Origin: Sympetrum striolatum
Lineage: Eukaryota > Arthropoda > Insecta > Odonata > Libellulidae
Length of the DNA: 64,000 nt
Assembly: GCA_947579665.1 (NCBI GenBank)
Contig: OX388344.1
Coordinates: forward strand, 12,456,346-12,520,345
Direction of reading: 5' to 3'
A model generated the notes under the pieces. It had not been told where the DNA came from, searched no databases, and saw nothing but the letters and a program-made list of their open reading frames with translations. The position numbers were made by a program, and so were the translations under genes. Shown here piece after piece: positions 36,601 through 51,412 of this stretch. How positions within the stretch are numbered: position 1 is the first letter of the stretch; each line of letters opens with the position of its first letter.

Positions 36601-39600
36601 ATAATGAAAGTTAATTATATTTACTTTTGATAACAATTGCGAATCACAAAATAGGTACAGCAATAGCATTCTTATCCATTTGTACTTAGTTAATTTGAGT
36701 TCGCATCCCTCGACCAAGCACCATCTTTCAGCACCACCCTGCTCCTTATATCGCATCGTCATGATTTCGGAAGTTCATCCAAATGCTGCCGAAAGATAAT
36801 AATGAAAGTTAATTATATTTACTTTTGATAACAATGACGAATCACAAAATAGGTACAGCAATAGCATTCTTATCCATTTGTACTTAGTTAATTTGAAATC
36901 GCATCCCTCGACCAAGCACCATCTCTCAGCACCACCCTGCTCCTTATATCGCATCGTCATGGCTTCGGAAGTTCATCCAAATGCTGCCGAAAGATAATAA
37001 TGAAAGTTAATTATATTTACTTTTGATAACAATTACGAATCACAAAATAGGTACAGCAATAGCATTCTTATCCATTTGTACTTAGTTAATTTGAGTTCGC
37101 ATCCCTCGACCAAGCACCATCTCTCAGCACCACCCTGCTCCTTATATCGCATCGTCATGGCTTCGGAAGTTCATCCAAATGCTGCCGAAAGATAATAATG
37201 AAAGTTAATTATATTTACTTCTGATAACAATGACGTATCACAAAATAGGTACAGCAATAGCATTCTTATCCATTTGTACTTAGTTAATTTGAGTTCGCAT
37301 CCCTCGACCAAGCACCATCTCTCAGCACCACCCTGCTCCTTATATCGCATCGTCATGGTTTCGGAAGTTCATCCAAATGCTGCCGAAAGATAATAATGAA
37401 AGTTAATTATATTTACTTTTGATAACAATGACGAATCACAAAATAGGTACAGCAATAGCATTCTTATCCATTTGTACTTAGTTAATTTGAGTTCGCATCC
37501 CTCGACCAAGCACCATCTTTCAGCACCACCCTGCTCCTTATATCGCATTGTCATGGCTTCGGAAGTTCATCCAAATGCTGCCGAAAGATAATAATGAAAG
37601 TTAATTATATTTACTTTTGATAACAATGACGAATCACAAAAAGGTACAGCAATAGCATTCTTATCCATTTGTACTTAGTTAATTTGAGTTCGCATCCCTC
37701 GACCAAGCACCATCTCTCAGCACCACCCTGCTCCTTATATCGCATCGTCATGGTTTCGGAAGTTCATCCAAATGCTGCCGAAGATAATAATGAAAGTTAA
37801 TTATATTTACTTTTGATAACAATGACGAATCACAAAATAGGTACAGCAATAGCATTCTTATCCATTTGTACTTAGTTAATTTGAGTTCGCATCCCTCGAC
37901 CAAGCACCATCTTTCAGCACCACCCTGCTCCTTATATCGCATCGTCATGGCTTCGGAAGTTCATCCAAATGCTGCCGAAAGATAATAATGAAAGTTAATT
38001 ATATTTACTTCTGATAACAATGACGAATCACAAAATAGGTACAGCAATAGCTTTCTTATCCATTTGTACTTAGTTAATTTGAGTTCGCATCCCTCGACCA
38101 AGCACCATCTCTCAGCACCACCCTGTTCCTTATATCGCATCGTCATGGTTTCGGAAGTTCATCCAAATGCTGCCGAAAGATAATAATGAAAGTTAATTAT
38201 ATTTACTTTTGATAACAATGACGAATCACAAAATAGGTACAGCAATAGCATTCTTATCCATTTGTACTTAGTGAATTTGAGTTCGGTTCCCTCGACCAAG
38301 CACCATCTCTCAGCAACCCGCCCTGCTCCTTATATCGCATTGTCATGGCTTCGGAAGTTCATCCAAATGCTGCCGAAAGATAATAATGAAAGTTAATTAT
38401 ATTTACTTTTGATAACAATGACGAATCACAAAATAGGTACAGCAATAGCATTCTTATCCATTTGTACTTAGTTAATTTGAGTTCGCATCCCTCGACCAAG
38501 CACCATCTTTCAGCACCACCCTGCTCCTTATATCGCATCGTCATGGCTTCGGAAGTTCATCCAAATGCTGCCGAAAGATAATAATGAAAGTTAATTATAT
38601 TTACTTCTGATAACAATGACGAATCACAAAATAGGTACAGCAATAGCATTCTTATCCATTTGTACTTAGTTAATTTGAGTTCGCATCCCTCGACCAAGCA
38701 CCATCTCTCAGCACCACCCTGCTCCTTATATCGCATCGTCATGGCTTCGGAAGTTCATCCAAATGCTGCCGAAAGATAATAATGAAAGTTAATTATATTT
38801 ACTTTTGATAACAATGACGATTCACAACATAGGTACAGCAATAGCATTCTTATCCATTTGTACTTAGTTAATTTGAGTTCGCATCCCTCGACCAAGCACC
38901 ATCTTTCAGCACCACCCTGCTCCTTATATCGCATTGTCATGGCTTCGGAAGTTCATCCAAATGCTGCCGAAAGATAATAATGAAAGTTAATTATATTTAC
39001 TTTTGATAACAATTGCGAATCACAAAATAGGTACAGCAATAGCATTCTTATCCATTTGTACTTAGTTAATTTGAGTTCGCATCCCTCGACCAAGCACCAT
39101 CTTTCAGCACCACCCTGCTCCTTATATCGCATCGTCATGATTTCGGAAGTTCATCCAAATGCTGCCGAAAGATAATAATGAAAGTTAATTATATTTACTT
39201 TTGATAACAATGACGAATCACAAAATAGGTACAGCAATAGCATTCTTATCCATTTGTACTTAGTTAATTTGAAATCGCATCCCTCGACCAAGCACCATCT
39301 CTCAGCACCACCCTGCTCCTTATATCGCATCGTCATGGCTTCGGAAGTTCATCCAAATGCTGCCGAAAGATAATAATGAAAGTTAATTATATTTACTTTT
39401 GATAACAATTACGAATCACAAAAAAAGGTACAGCAATAGCATTCTTATCCATTTGTACTTAGTTAATTTGAGTTCGCTTCCCTCGACCAAGCACCATCTC
39501 TCAGCACCACCCTGCTCCTTATATCGCATCGTCATGGCATCGGAATTTCATCCAAATGCTGCCGAAAGATAATAATGAAAGTTAATTATATTTACTTCTG

Positions 39601-42600
39601 ATAACAATGACGTATCACAAAATAGGTACAGCAATAGCATTCTTATCCATTTGTACTTAGTTAATTTGAGTTCGCATCCCTCGACCAAGCACCATCTCTC
39701 AGCACCACCCTGCTCCTTATATCGCATCGTCATGGTTTCGGAAGTTCATCCAAATGCTGCCGAAAGATAATAATGAAAGTTAATTATATTTACTTTTGAT
39801 AACAATGACGAATCACAAAATAGGTACAGCAATAGCATTCTTATCCATTTGTACTTAGTTAATTTGAGTTCGCATCCCTCGACCAAGCACCATCTTTCAG
39901 CACCACCCTGCTCCTTATATCGCATTGTCATGGCTTCGGAAGTTCATCCAAATGCTGCCGAAAGATAATAATGAAAGTTAATTATATTTACTTTTGATAA
40001 CAATGACGAATCACAAAAAGGTACAGCAATAGCATTCTTATCCATTTGTACTTAGTTAATTTGAGTTCGCATCCCTCGACCAAGCACCATCTCTCAGCAC
40101 CACCCTGCTCCTTATATCGCATCGTCATGGTTTCGGAAGTTCATCCAAATGCTGCCGAAAGATAATAATGAAAGTTAATTATATTTACTTTTGATAACAA
40201 TTACGAATCACAAAATAGGTACAGCAATAGCATTCTTATCCATTTGTACTTAGTTAATTTGAGTTCGCATCCCTCGACCAAGCACCATCTTTCAGCACCA
40301 CCCTGCTCCTTATATCGCATCCTCATGGCTTCGGAAGTTCATCCAAATGCTGCCGAAAGATAATAATGAAAGTTAATTATATTTACTTCTGATAACAATG
40401 ACGAATCACAAAATAGGTACAGCAATAGCATTCTTATCCATTTGTACTTAGTTAATTTGAGTTCGCATCCCTCGACCAAGCACCATCTCTCAGCACCACC
40501 CTGTTCCTTATATCGCATCGTCATGGTTTCGGAAGTTCATCCAAATGCTGCCGAAAGATAATAATGAAAGTTAATTATATTTACTTTTGATAACAATGAC
40601 GAATCACAAAATAGGTACAGCAATAGCATTCTTATCCATTTGTACTTAGTTAATTTGAGTTCGCATCCCTCGACCAAGCACCATCTTTCAGCACCACCCT
40701 GCTCCTTATATCGCATTGTCATGGCTTCGGAAGTTCATCCAAATGCTGCCGAAAGATAATAATGAAAATTAATTATATTTACTTTTGATAACAATTACGA
40801 ATCACAAAATAGGTACAGCAATAGCATTCTTATCCATTTGTACTTAGTTAATTTGAGTTCGCATCCCTCGACCAAGCACCATCTCTCAGCACCACCCTGT
40901 TCCTTATATCGCATCGTCATGGTTTCGGAAGTTCATCCAAATGCTGCCGAAAGATAATAATGAAAGTTAATTATATTTACTTTTGATAACAATGACGAAT
41001 CACAAAATAGGTACAGCAATAGCATTCTTATCCATTTGTACTTAGTGAATTTGAGTTCGCTTCCCTCGACCAAGCACCATCTCTCAGCACCACCCTGCTC
41101 CTTATATCGCATCGTCATGGCTTCGGAAGTTCATCTAAATGCTGCCGAAAGATAATAATGAAAGTTAATTATATTTACTTTTGATAACAATTACGAATCA
41201 CAAAATAGGTACAGTAAAAGCATTCTTATCCATTTGTACTTAGTTAATTTGAGTTCGCATCCCTCGACCAAGCACCATCTTTCAGCACCACCCTGCTCCT
41301 TATATCGCATCGTCATGGCTTCGGAAGTTCATCCAAATGCTGCCGAAAGATAATAATGAAAGATAATTATATTTACTTTTGATAACAATTACGAATCACA
41401 AAATAGGTACAGCAATAGCATTCTTATCCATTTGTACTTAGTTAATTTGAGTTCGCATCCCTCGACCAAGCACCATCTTTCAGCACCACCCTGCTCCTTA
41501 TATCGCATCGTCATGGCTTCGGAAGTTCATCCAAATGCTGCCGAAAGATAATAATGAAAGTTAATTATATTTACTTTTGATAACAATGACGAATCACAAA
41601 ATAGGTACAGCAATAGCATTCTTATCCATTTCTACTTAGTTAATTTGAGTTCGCATCCCTCGACCAAGCACCATCTTTCAGCACCACCCTGCTCCTTAGA
41701 TCGCATCGTCATGGCTTCGGAAGTTCATCCAAATGATGCCGAAAGATAATAATGAAAGTTAATTATATTTACTTTTGATAACAATTACGAATCACAAAAT
41801 AGGTACAGTAATAGCATTCTTATCCATTTGTACTTAGTTAATTTGAGTTCGCATCCCTCGACCAAGCACCATCTTTCAGCACCACCCTGCTCCTTTTATC
41901 GCATCGTCATGGCTTCGGAAGTTGAACCAAATGCTGCCGAAAGATAATAATGAAAGTTAATTATATTTACTTTTGATAACAATTACGAATCACAAAATAG
42001 GTACAGCAATAGCATTCTTATCCATTTGTACTTAGTTAATTTGAGTTCGCATCCCTCGACCAAGCACCATCTTTCAGCACCACCCTGCTCCTTATATCGC
42101 ATCGTCATGGCTTCGGAAGTTCATCCAAATGCTGCCGAAAGATAATAATGAAAGTTAATTATATTTACTTTTGATAACAATGACGAATCACAAAATAGGT
42201 ACAGTAATAGCATTCTTATCCATTTGTACATAGTTAATTTGAGTTCGCATGCCTCGACCAAGCACCATCTTTCAGCACCACCCTGCTCCTTATATCGCAT
42301 TGTCATGGCTTCGGAAGTTCATCCAAATGCTGCCGAAAGATAATAATGAAAGTTAATTATATTTACTTTTGATAACAATGACGAATCACAAAATAGGTAC
42401 AGCAATAGCATTCTTATCCATTTGTACTTAGTTAATTTGAGTTCGCATCCCTCGACCAAGCACCATCTTTCAGCACCACCCTGCTCCTTATATCGCATTG
42501 TCATGGCTTCGGAAGTTCATCCAAATGCTGCCGAAAGATAATAATGAAAGTTAATTATATTTACTTTTGATAACAATGACGAATCACAAAATAGGTACAG

Positions 42601-43700
42601 CAATAGCATTCTTATCCATTTGTACTTAGTTAATTTGAGTTCGCATCCCTCGACCAAGCACCATCTTTCAGCACCACCCTGCTCCTTATATCGCATCGTC
42701 ATGGCTTCGGAAGTTCATCCAAATGCTGCCGAAAGATAATAATGAAAGTTAATTATATTTACTTCTGATAACAATGACGAATCACAAAATAGGTACAGCA
42801 ATAGCATTCTTATCCATTTGTACTTAGTTAATTTGAGTTCGCATCCCTCGACCAAGCACCATCTCTCAGCACCACCCTGCTCCTTATATCGCATCGTCAT
42901 GGCTTCGGAAGTTCATCCAAATGCTGCCGAAAGATAATAATGAAAGTTAATTATATTTACTTTTGATAACAATGACGAATCACAAAATAGGTACAGCAAT
43001 AGCATTCTTATCCATTTGTACTTAGTTAATTTGAGTTCGCATCCCTCGACCAAGCACCATCTTTCAGCACCACCCTGCTCCTTATATCGCATCGTAATGG
43101 TTTCGGAAGTTCATCCAAATGCTGCCGAAAGATAATAATGAAAGTTAATTATATTTACTTTTGATAACAATGACGAATCACAAAATAGGTACAGCAATAG
43201 CATTCTTATCCATTTGTACTTAGTTAATTTGAGTTCGCATCCCTCGACCAAGCACCATCTTTCAGCACCACCCTGCTCCTTATATCGCATCGTCATGGCT
43301 TCGGAAGTTCATCCAAATGCTGCCGAAAGATAATAATGAAAGTTAATTATATTTACTTTTGATAACAATTACGAATCACAAAATAGGTACAGCAATAGCA
43401 TTCTTATCCATTTGTACTTAGTTAATTTGAGTTCGCATCCCTCGACCAAGCACCATCTACCAGCACCACCCTTCTCCTTATATCGAATCATCATGGCTTC
43501 GGAAGTTCATCCAAATGCTGCCGAAAGATAATAATGAAAGTTAATTATATTTACTTTTGATAACAATGACGAATCACAACATAGGTACAGCAATAGCATT
43601 CTTATCCATTTGTACTTAGTTAATTTGAGTTCGCATCCCTCGACCAAGCACCATCTTTCAGCACCACCCTGCTCCTTATATCGCATTGTCATGGCTTCGG
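27669..43700 (+). repeat. 198-bp array, central domain of nested 12- to 32-monomer duplications
   Basis: A marker series (CCTTAGATCGC, then AATGATGCCG, then CCTTTTATCGC and GTTGATCC or GTTGAACC) occurs at 28034, 31003, 35358 and 41694. Intervals are 2969, 4355 and 6336 bp, that is 15 and 22 monomers each minus 1 bp, and exactly 32 monomers. A further repeat with AATTGCGAATC and TTGAAATCGC monomers recurs at 36577 and 38953, exactly 12 monomers apart. A monomer with CTTAGTGAATTTG occurs at 33805, 34597 and 40933, and in a relative at about 38159. Confidence 0.75.
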
Positions 43701-44297
43701 AAGTTCATCCAAATGCTGCCGAAAGATAATAATGAAAGTTAATTATATTTACTTTTGATAACAATGACGAATCACAAAAAGGTACAGCAATAGCATTCTT
43801 ATCCATTTGTACTTAGTTAATTTGAGTTCGCATCCCTCGACCAAGCACCATCTTTCAGCACCACCCTGCTCCTTATATCGCATCGTCATGGCTTCGGAAG
43901 TTCATCCAAATGCTGCCGAAAGATAATAATGAAAGTTAATTATATTTACTTTTGATAACAATTAAGAATCACAAAATAGGTACAGCAATAGCATTCTTAT
44001 CAATTTGTACTTAGTTAATTTGAGTTTGCATCCCTCGACCAAGCACCATCTTTCAGCACCACCCTGCTCCTTATATCGCATCGTAATGGTTTCGGAAGTT
44101 CATCCAAATGCTGCCGAAAGATAATAATGAAAGTTAATTATATTTACTTTTGATAACAATGACGAATCACAAAATAGGTACAGCAATAGCATTCTTATCC
44201 ATTTGTACTTAGTTAATTTGAGTTCGCATCCCTCGACCAAGCACCATCTTTCAGCACCACCCTGCTCCTTATATCGCATCGTCATGGCTTCGGAAGT

Positions 44298-47200
44298 TCA
44301 TCCAAATGCTGCCGAAAGATAATAATGAAAGTTAATTATATTTACTTTTGATAACAATTACGAATCACAAAATAGGTACAGCAATAGCATTCTTATCCAT
44401 TTGTACTTAGTTAATTTGAGTTCGCATCCCTCGACCAAGCACCATCTACCAGCACCACCCTGCTCCTTATATCGAATCATCATGGCTTCGGAAGTTCATC
44501 CAAATGCTGCCGAAAGATAATAATGAAAGTTAATTATATTTACTTTTGATAACAATGACGAATCACAACATAGGTACAGCAATAGCATTCTTATCCATTT
44601 GTACTTAGTTAATTTGAAATCGCATCCCTCGACCAAGCACCATCTACCAGCACCACCCTGCTCCTTATATCGAATCATCATGGCTTCGGAAGTTCATCCA
44701 AATGTTGCCGAAAGATAATAATGAAAGTTAATTATATTTACTTTTGATAACAATTACGAATCACAACATAGGTAAGCAAAAGGATTCTTATCCATTTGTA
44801 CTTAGTTAATTTGAGTTCGCATCCCTCGACCAAGCACCATCTACCAGCACCACCCTGCTCCTTATATCGAATCATCATGGCTTCGGAAGTTCATCCAAAT
44901 GCTGCCGAAAGATAAGAATGAAAGTTAATTATATTTACTTTTGATAACAATGACGTATCACAAAATAGGTACAGTAATAGCATTCTTATCCATTTGTACT
45001 TAGTTAATTTGAGTTCGCATCCCTCGACCAAGCACCATCTACCAGCACCACCCTGCTCCTTATATCGAATCGTCATGGCTTCGGAAGTTCATCCAAATGA
45101 TGCCGAAAGATAATAATGAAAGTTAATTATATTTACTTTTGATAACAATGACGAATCACAACATAGGTACAGCAATAGCATTCTTATCCATTTGTACTTA
45201 GTTAATTTGAGTTCGCATCCCTCGACCAAGCACCATCTACCAGCACCACCCTGCTCCTTATATCGAATCATCATGGCTTCGGAAGTTCATCCAAATGCTG
45301 CCGAAAGATAATAATGAAAGTTAATTATATTTACTTTTGATAACAATGACGAATCACAAAATAGGTACAGTAATAGCATTCTTATCCATTTGTACTTAGT
45401 TAATTTGAGTTCGCATCCCTCGACCAAGCACCATCTACCAGCACCACCCTGCTCCTTATATCGAATCGTCATGGCTTCGGAAGTTCATCCAAATGCTGCC
45501 GAAAGATAATAATGAAAGTTAATTATATTTACTTTTGATAACAATGACGAATCACAACATAGGTACAGCAATAGCATTCTTATCCATTTGTACTTAGTTA
45601 ATTTGAGTTCGCATCCCTCGACCAAGCACCATCTACCAGCACCACCCTGCTCCTTATATCGAATCATCATGGCTTCGGAAGTTCATCCAAATGCTGCCGA
45701 AAGATAATAATGAAAGTTAATTATATTTACTTTTGATAACAATGACGAATCACAAAATAGGTACAGTAATAGCATTCTTATCCATTTGTACTTAGTTAAT
45801 TTGAGTTCGCATCCCTCGACCAAGCACCATCTACCAGCACCACCCTGCTCCTTATATCGAATCATCATGGCTTCGGAAGTTCATCCAAATGCTGCCGAAA
45901 GATAATAATGAAAGTTAATTATATTTACTTTTGATAACAATGACGAATCACAACATAGGTACAGCAATAGCATTCTTATCCATTTGTACTTAGTTAATTT
46001 GAAATCGCATCCCTCGACCAAGCACCATCTACCAGCACCACCCTGCTCCTTATATCGAATCATCATGGCTTCGGAAGTTCATCCAAATGCTGCCGAAAGA
46101 TAATAATGAAAGTTAATTATATTTACTTTTGATAACAATGACGAATCACAACATAGGTACAGCAATAGCATTCTTATCCATTTGTACTTAGTTAATTTGA
46201 GTTCGCATCCCTCGACCAAGCACCATCTACCAGCACCACCCTGCTCCTTATATCGAATCATCATGGCTTCGGAAGTTCATCCAAATGCTGCCGAAAGATA
46301 ATAATGAAAGTTAATTATATTTACTTTTGATAACAATGACGAATCACAAAATAGGTACAGTAATAGCATTCTTATCCATTTGTACTTAGTTAATTTGAGT
46401 TCGCATCCCTCGACCAAGCACCATCTACCAGCACCACCCTGCTCCTTATATCGAATCGTCATGGCTTCGGAAGTTCATCCAAATGCTGCCGAAAGATAAT
46501 AATGAAAGTTAATTATATTTACTTTTGATAACAATGACGAATCACAACATAGGTACAGCAATAGCATTCTTATCCATTTGTACTTAGTTAATTTGAGTTC
46601 GCATCCCTCGACCAAGCACCATCTACCAGCACCACCCTGCTCCTTATATCGAATCGTCATGGCTTCGGAAGTTCATCCAAATGCTGCCGAAAGATAATAA
46701 TGAAAGTTAATTATATTTACTTTTGATAACAATGACGAATCACAACATAGGTACAGCAATAGCATTCTTATCCATTTGTACTTAGTTAATTTGAGTTCGC
46801 ATCCCTCGACCAAGCACCATCTACCAGCACCACCCTGCTCCTTATATCGCATCGTCATGGCTTCGGAAGTTCATCCAAATGCTGCCGAAAGATAATAATG
46901 AAAGTTAATTATATTTACTTTTGATAACAATGACGAATCACAAAATAGGTACAGCAATAGCATTCTTATCCATTTGTACTTAGTTAATTTGAGTTCGCAT
47001 CCCTCGACCAAGCACCATCTTTCAGCACCACCCTGCTCCTTATATCGAATCATCATGGCTTCGGAAGTTCATCCAAATGCTGCCGAAAGATAATAATGAA
47101 AGTTAATTATATTTACTTTTGATAACAATGACGAATCACAACATAGGTACAGCAATAGCATTCTTATCCATTTGTACTTAGTTAATTTGAGTTCGCATCC

Positions 47201-48454
47201 CTCGACCAAGCACCATCTACCAGCACCACCCTGCTCCTTATATCGAATCATCATGGCTTCGGAAGTTCATCCAAATGCTGCCGAAAGATAATAATGAAAG
47301 TTAATTATATTTACTTTTGATAACAATGACGAATCACAAAATAGGTACAGTAATAGCATTATTATCCATTTGTACTTAGTTAATTTGAGTTCGCATCCCT
47401 CGACCAAGCACCATCTACCAGCACCACCCTGCTCCTTATATCGAATCGTCATGGCTTCGGAAGTTCATCCAAATGCTGCCGAAAGATAATAATGAAAGTT
47501 AATTATATTTACTTTTGATAACAATGACGAATCACAACATAGGTACAGCAATAGCATTCTTATCCATTTGTACTTAGTTAATTTGAGTTCGCATCCCTCG
47601 ACCAAGCACCATCTTTCAGCACCACCCTGCTCCTTATATCGAATCATCATGGCTTCGGAAGTTCATCCAAATGCTGCCGAAAGATAATAATGAAAGTTAA
47701 TTATATTTACTTTTGATAACAATGACGAATCACAACATAGGTACAGCAATAGCATTCTTATCCATTTGTACTTGGTTAATTTGAGTTCGAATCCCTCGAC
47801 CAAGCACCATCTACCAGCACCACCCTGCTCCTTATATCGAATCATCATGGCTTCGGAAGTTCATCCAAATGCTGCCGAAAGATAATAATGAAAGTTAATT
47901 ATATTTACTTTTGATAACAATGACGAATCACAAAATAGGTACAGTAATAGCATTCTTATCCATTTGTACTTAGTTAATTTGAGTTCGCATCCCTCGACCA
48001 AGCACCATCTACCAGCACCACCCTGCTCCTTATATCGAATCGTCATGGCTTCGGAAGTTCATCCAAATGCTGCCGAAAGATAATAATGAAAGTTAATTAT
48101 ATTTACTTTTGATAACAATGACGAATCACAACATAGGTACAGCAATAGCATTCTTATCCATTTGTACTTAGTTAATTTGAGTTCGCATCCCTCGACCAAG
48201 CACCATCTACCAGCACCACCCTGCTCCTTATATCGAATCATCATGGCTTCGGAAGTTCATCCAAATGCTGCCGAAAGATAAGAATGAAAGTTAATTATAT
48301 TTACTTTTGATAACAATGACGAATCACAAAATAGGTACAGTAATAGCATTCTTATCCATTTGTACTTAGTTAATTTGAGTTCGCATCCCTCGACCAAGCA
48401 CCATCTACCAGCACCACCCTGCTCCTTATATCGAATCGTCATGGCTTCGGAAGT
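44298..48454 (+). repeat. 198-bp array, dimer-organised domain (396-bp period)
   Basis: Monomers carrying ACATAGGTACAGCAAT with CGAATCATC tend to alternate with monomers carrying AAATAGGTACAGTAAT with CGAATCGTC. Nearly all have CTACCAG. The alternation is clear at 45089-45680, 47069-47460 and 47861-48440 and is broken by a few single-monomer repeats. A related block lies at 51227-53600. Confidence 0.7.
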
Positions 48455-48652
48455 TCATCCAAATGCTGCCGAAAGATAATAATGAAAGTTAATTATATTT
48501 ACTTTTGATAACAATGACGAATCACAAAATAGGTACAGCAATAGCATTCTTGTCCATTTGTACTTAGTTAATTTGAGTTCGCATCCCTCGACCAAGCACC
48601 ATCATTCATCACCACCCTGCTCCTTATATCGCATCGTCATGGCTTCGAAAGT

Positions 48653-51412
48653 TCATCCAAATGCTGCCGAAAGATAATAATGAAAGTTAATTATATTTAC
48701 TTTTGATAACAATGACGAATCACAAAATAGGTACAGCAATAGCATTCTTATCCATTATTACTTAGTTAATTTGAGTTCGCATCCCTCGACCAAGCACCAT
48801 CTTTCAGCACCACCCTGCTCCTTATATCGCATCGTCATGGTTTCGGAAGTTCATCCAAATGATGCCGAAAGATAATAATGAAAGTTAAATATATATACTT
48901 TTGATAACAATGACGAATCACAAAATAGGTACAGCAATAGCATTCTTATCCATTTGTACTTAGTTAATTTGAGTTCGCATCCCTCGAACAAGCACCATCT
49001 CTCAGCACCACCCTGCTCCTTATATCGCATCGTCATGGCTTCGGAAGTTCATCCAAATGCTGCCGAAAGATAATAATGAAAGTTAATTATATTTACTTTT
49101 GATAACAATTACGTATCACAAAATAGGTACAGTAATAGCATTCTTATCCATTTGTACTTAGTTAATTTGAGTTCACATCCCTCGACCAAGCACCATCTTT
49201 CAGCACCACCCTGCTCCTTATATCGCATCGTCATGGCTTCGGAAGTTCATCCAAATGCTGCCGAAAGATAATAATGAAAGTTAATTATATTTACTTTTGA
49301 TAACAATTACGAATCACAAAATAGGTACAGCAATAGCATTCTTATCAATTTGTACTTAGTTAATTTGAGTTCGCATCCCTTGACCAAGCACCATCTTTCA
49401 GCACCACCCTGCTCCTTATATGGCATCGTCATGGTTACGGAAGTTCATCCAAATGCTGCCGAAAGATAATAATGAAAGTTAATTATATTTACTTTTGATA
49501 ACAATGACGAATCACAAAATAGGTACAGCAATAGCATTCTTATCCATTTGTACTTAGTTAATTTGAGTTCGCATCCCTCGACCAAGCACCATCTTTCAGC
49601 ACCACCCTGCTCCTTATATCGCATCGTCATGGCTTCGGAAGTTCATCCAAATGCTGCCGAAAGATAATAATGAAAGTTAATTATATTTACTTTTGATAAC
49701 AATTACGAATCACAAAATAGGTACAGCAATAGCATTCTTATCCATTTGTACTTAGTTAATTTGAGTTCGCATCCCTCGACCAAGCACCATCTTTCAGCAC
49801 CACCCTGCTCCTTATATCGCATTGTCATGGCTTCGGAAGTTCATCCAAATGCTGCCGAAAGATAATAATGAAAGTTAATTATATTTACTTTTGATAACAA
49901 TTACGAATCACAAAATAGGTACAGCAATAGCATTCTTATCCATTTGTACTTAGTTAATTTGAGTTCGCATCCCTCGACCAAGCACCATCTCTCAGCACCA
50001 CCGTGCTCCTTATATCGCATCGTCATGGCTTCGGAAGTTCATCCAAATGCTGCCGAAAGATAATAATGAAAGTTAATTATATTTACTTTTGATAACAATG
50101 ACGAATCACAAAATAGGTACAGCAATAGCATTCTTATCCATTTGTACTTAGTTAATTTGAGTTCGCATCCCTCGACCAAGCACCATCTCTCAGCACCACC
50201 CTGCTCCTTATATCGCATCGTCATGGCTTTGGAAGTTCATCCAAATGCTGCCGAAAGATAATAATGAAAGTTAATTATATTTACTTTTGATATCAATTAC
50301 GAATCACAAAATAGGTACAGCAATAGCATTCTTATCCATTTGTACTTAGTTAATTTGAGTTCGCATCCCTCGACCAAGCACCATCTTTCAGCACCACCCT
50401 GCTCCTTATATCGCATCGTCATGGCTTCGGAAGTTCATCCAAATGCTGCCGAAAGATAATAATGAAAGTTAATTATATTTACTTTTGATAACAATTACGA
50501 ATCACAAAATAGGTACAGCAATAGCATTCTTATCCATTTGTACTTAGTTAATTTGAGTTCGCATCCCTCGACCAATCACCATCTACCAGCACCACCCTGC
50601 TCATTATATCGAATCGTCATGGCTTCGGAAGTTCATCCAAATGCTGCCGAAAGATAATAATGAAAGTTAATTATATTTACTTTTGATAACAATGACGAAT
50701 CACAAAATAGGTACAGCAATAGCATTCTTATCCATTTGTACTTAGTTAATTTGAGTTCGCATCCCTCGACCAAGCACCATCTCTCAGCACCACCCTGCTC
50801 CTTATATCGCATCGTCATGGCTTCGGATGTTCATCCAAATGCTGCCGAAACATAATAATGAAAGTTAATTATATTTACTTTTGATAACAATTACGAATCA
50901 CAAAATAGGTACAGCAATAGCATTCTTATCCATTTGTACTTAGTTAATTTGAGTTCGCATCCCTCGACCAAGCACCATCTTTCAGCACCACCCTGCTCCT
51001 TATATCGCATCGTCATGGCTTCGGAAGTTCATCCAAATGCTGCCGAAAGATAATAATGAAAGTTAATTATATTTACTTTTGATAACAATTACGAATCACA
51101 AAATAGGTACAGCAATAGCATTCTTATCCATTTGTACTTAGTTAATTTGAGTTCGCATCCCTCGACCAAGCACCATCTTTCAGCACCACCCTGCTCCTTA
51201 TATCGAATCGTCATGGCTTCGGAAGTTCATCCAAATGCTGCCGAAAGATAATAATGAAAGTTAATTATATTTACTTTTGATAACAATGACGAATCACAAA
51301 ATAGGTAAAGTAATAGCATTCTTATCCATTTGTACTTAGTTAATTTGAGTTCGCATCCCTCGACCAAGCACCATCTACCAGCACCACCCTGCTCCTTATA
51401 TCGAATCATCAT
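48653..51412 (+). repeat. 198-bp array, trimer-organised domain (594-bp period)
   Basis: A CAATGACG monomer is followed by two CAATTACG monomers, repeatedly. The CAATGACG members start at 48851, 49445, 50039, 50633 and 51227, each exactly 594 bp apart. The same three-step phase is seen locally at 26283-26877, 27867-28461, 30836-31430, 35191-35785 and 54990-55584. Confidence 0.75.
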
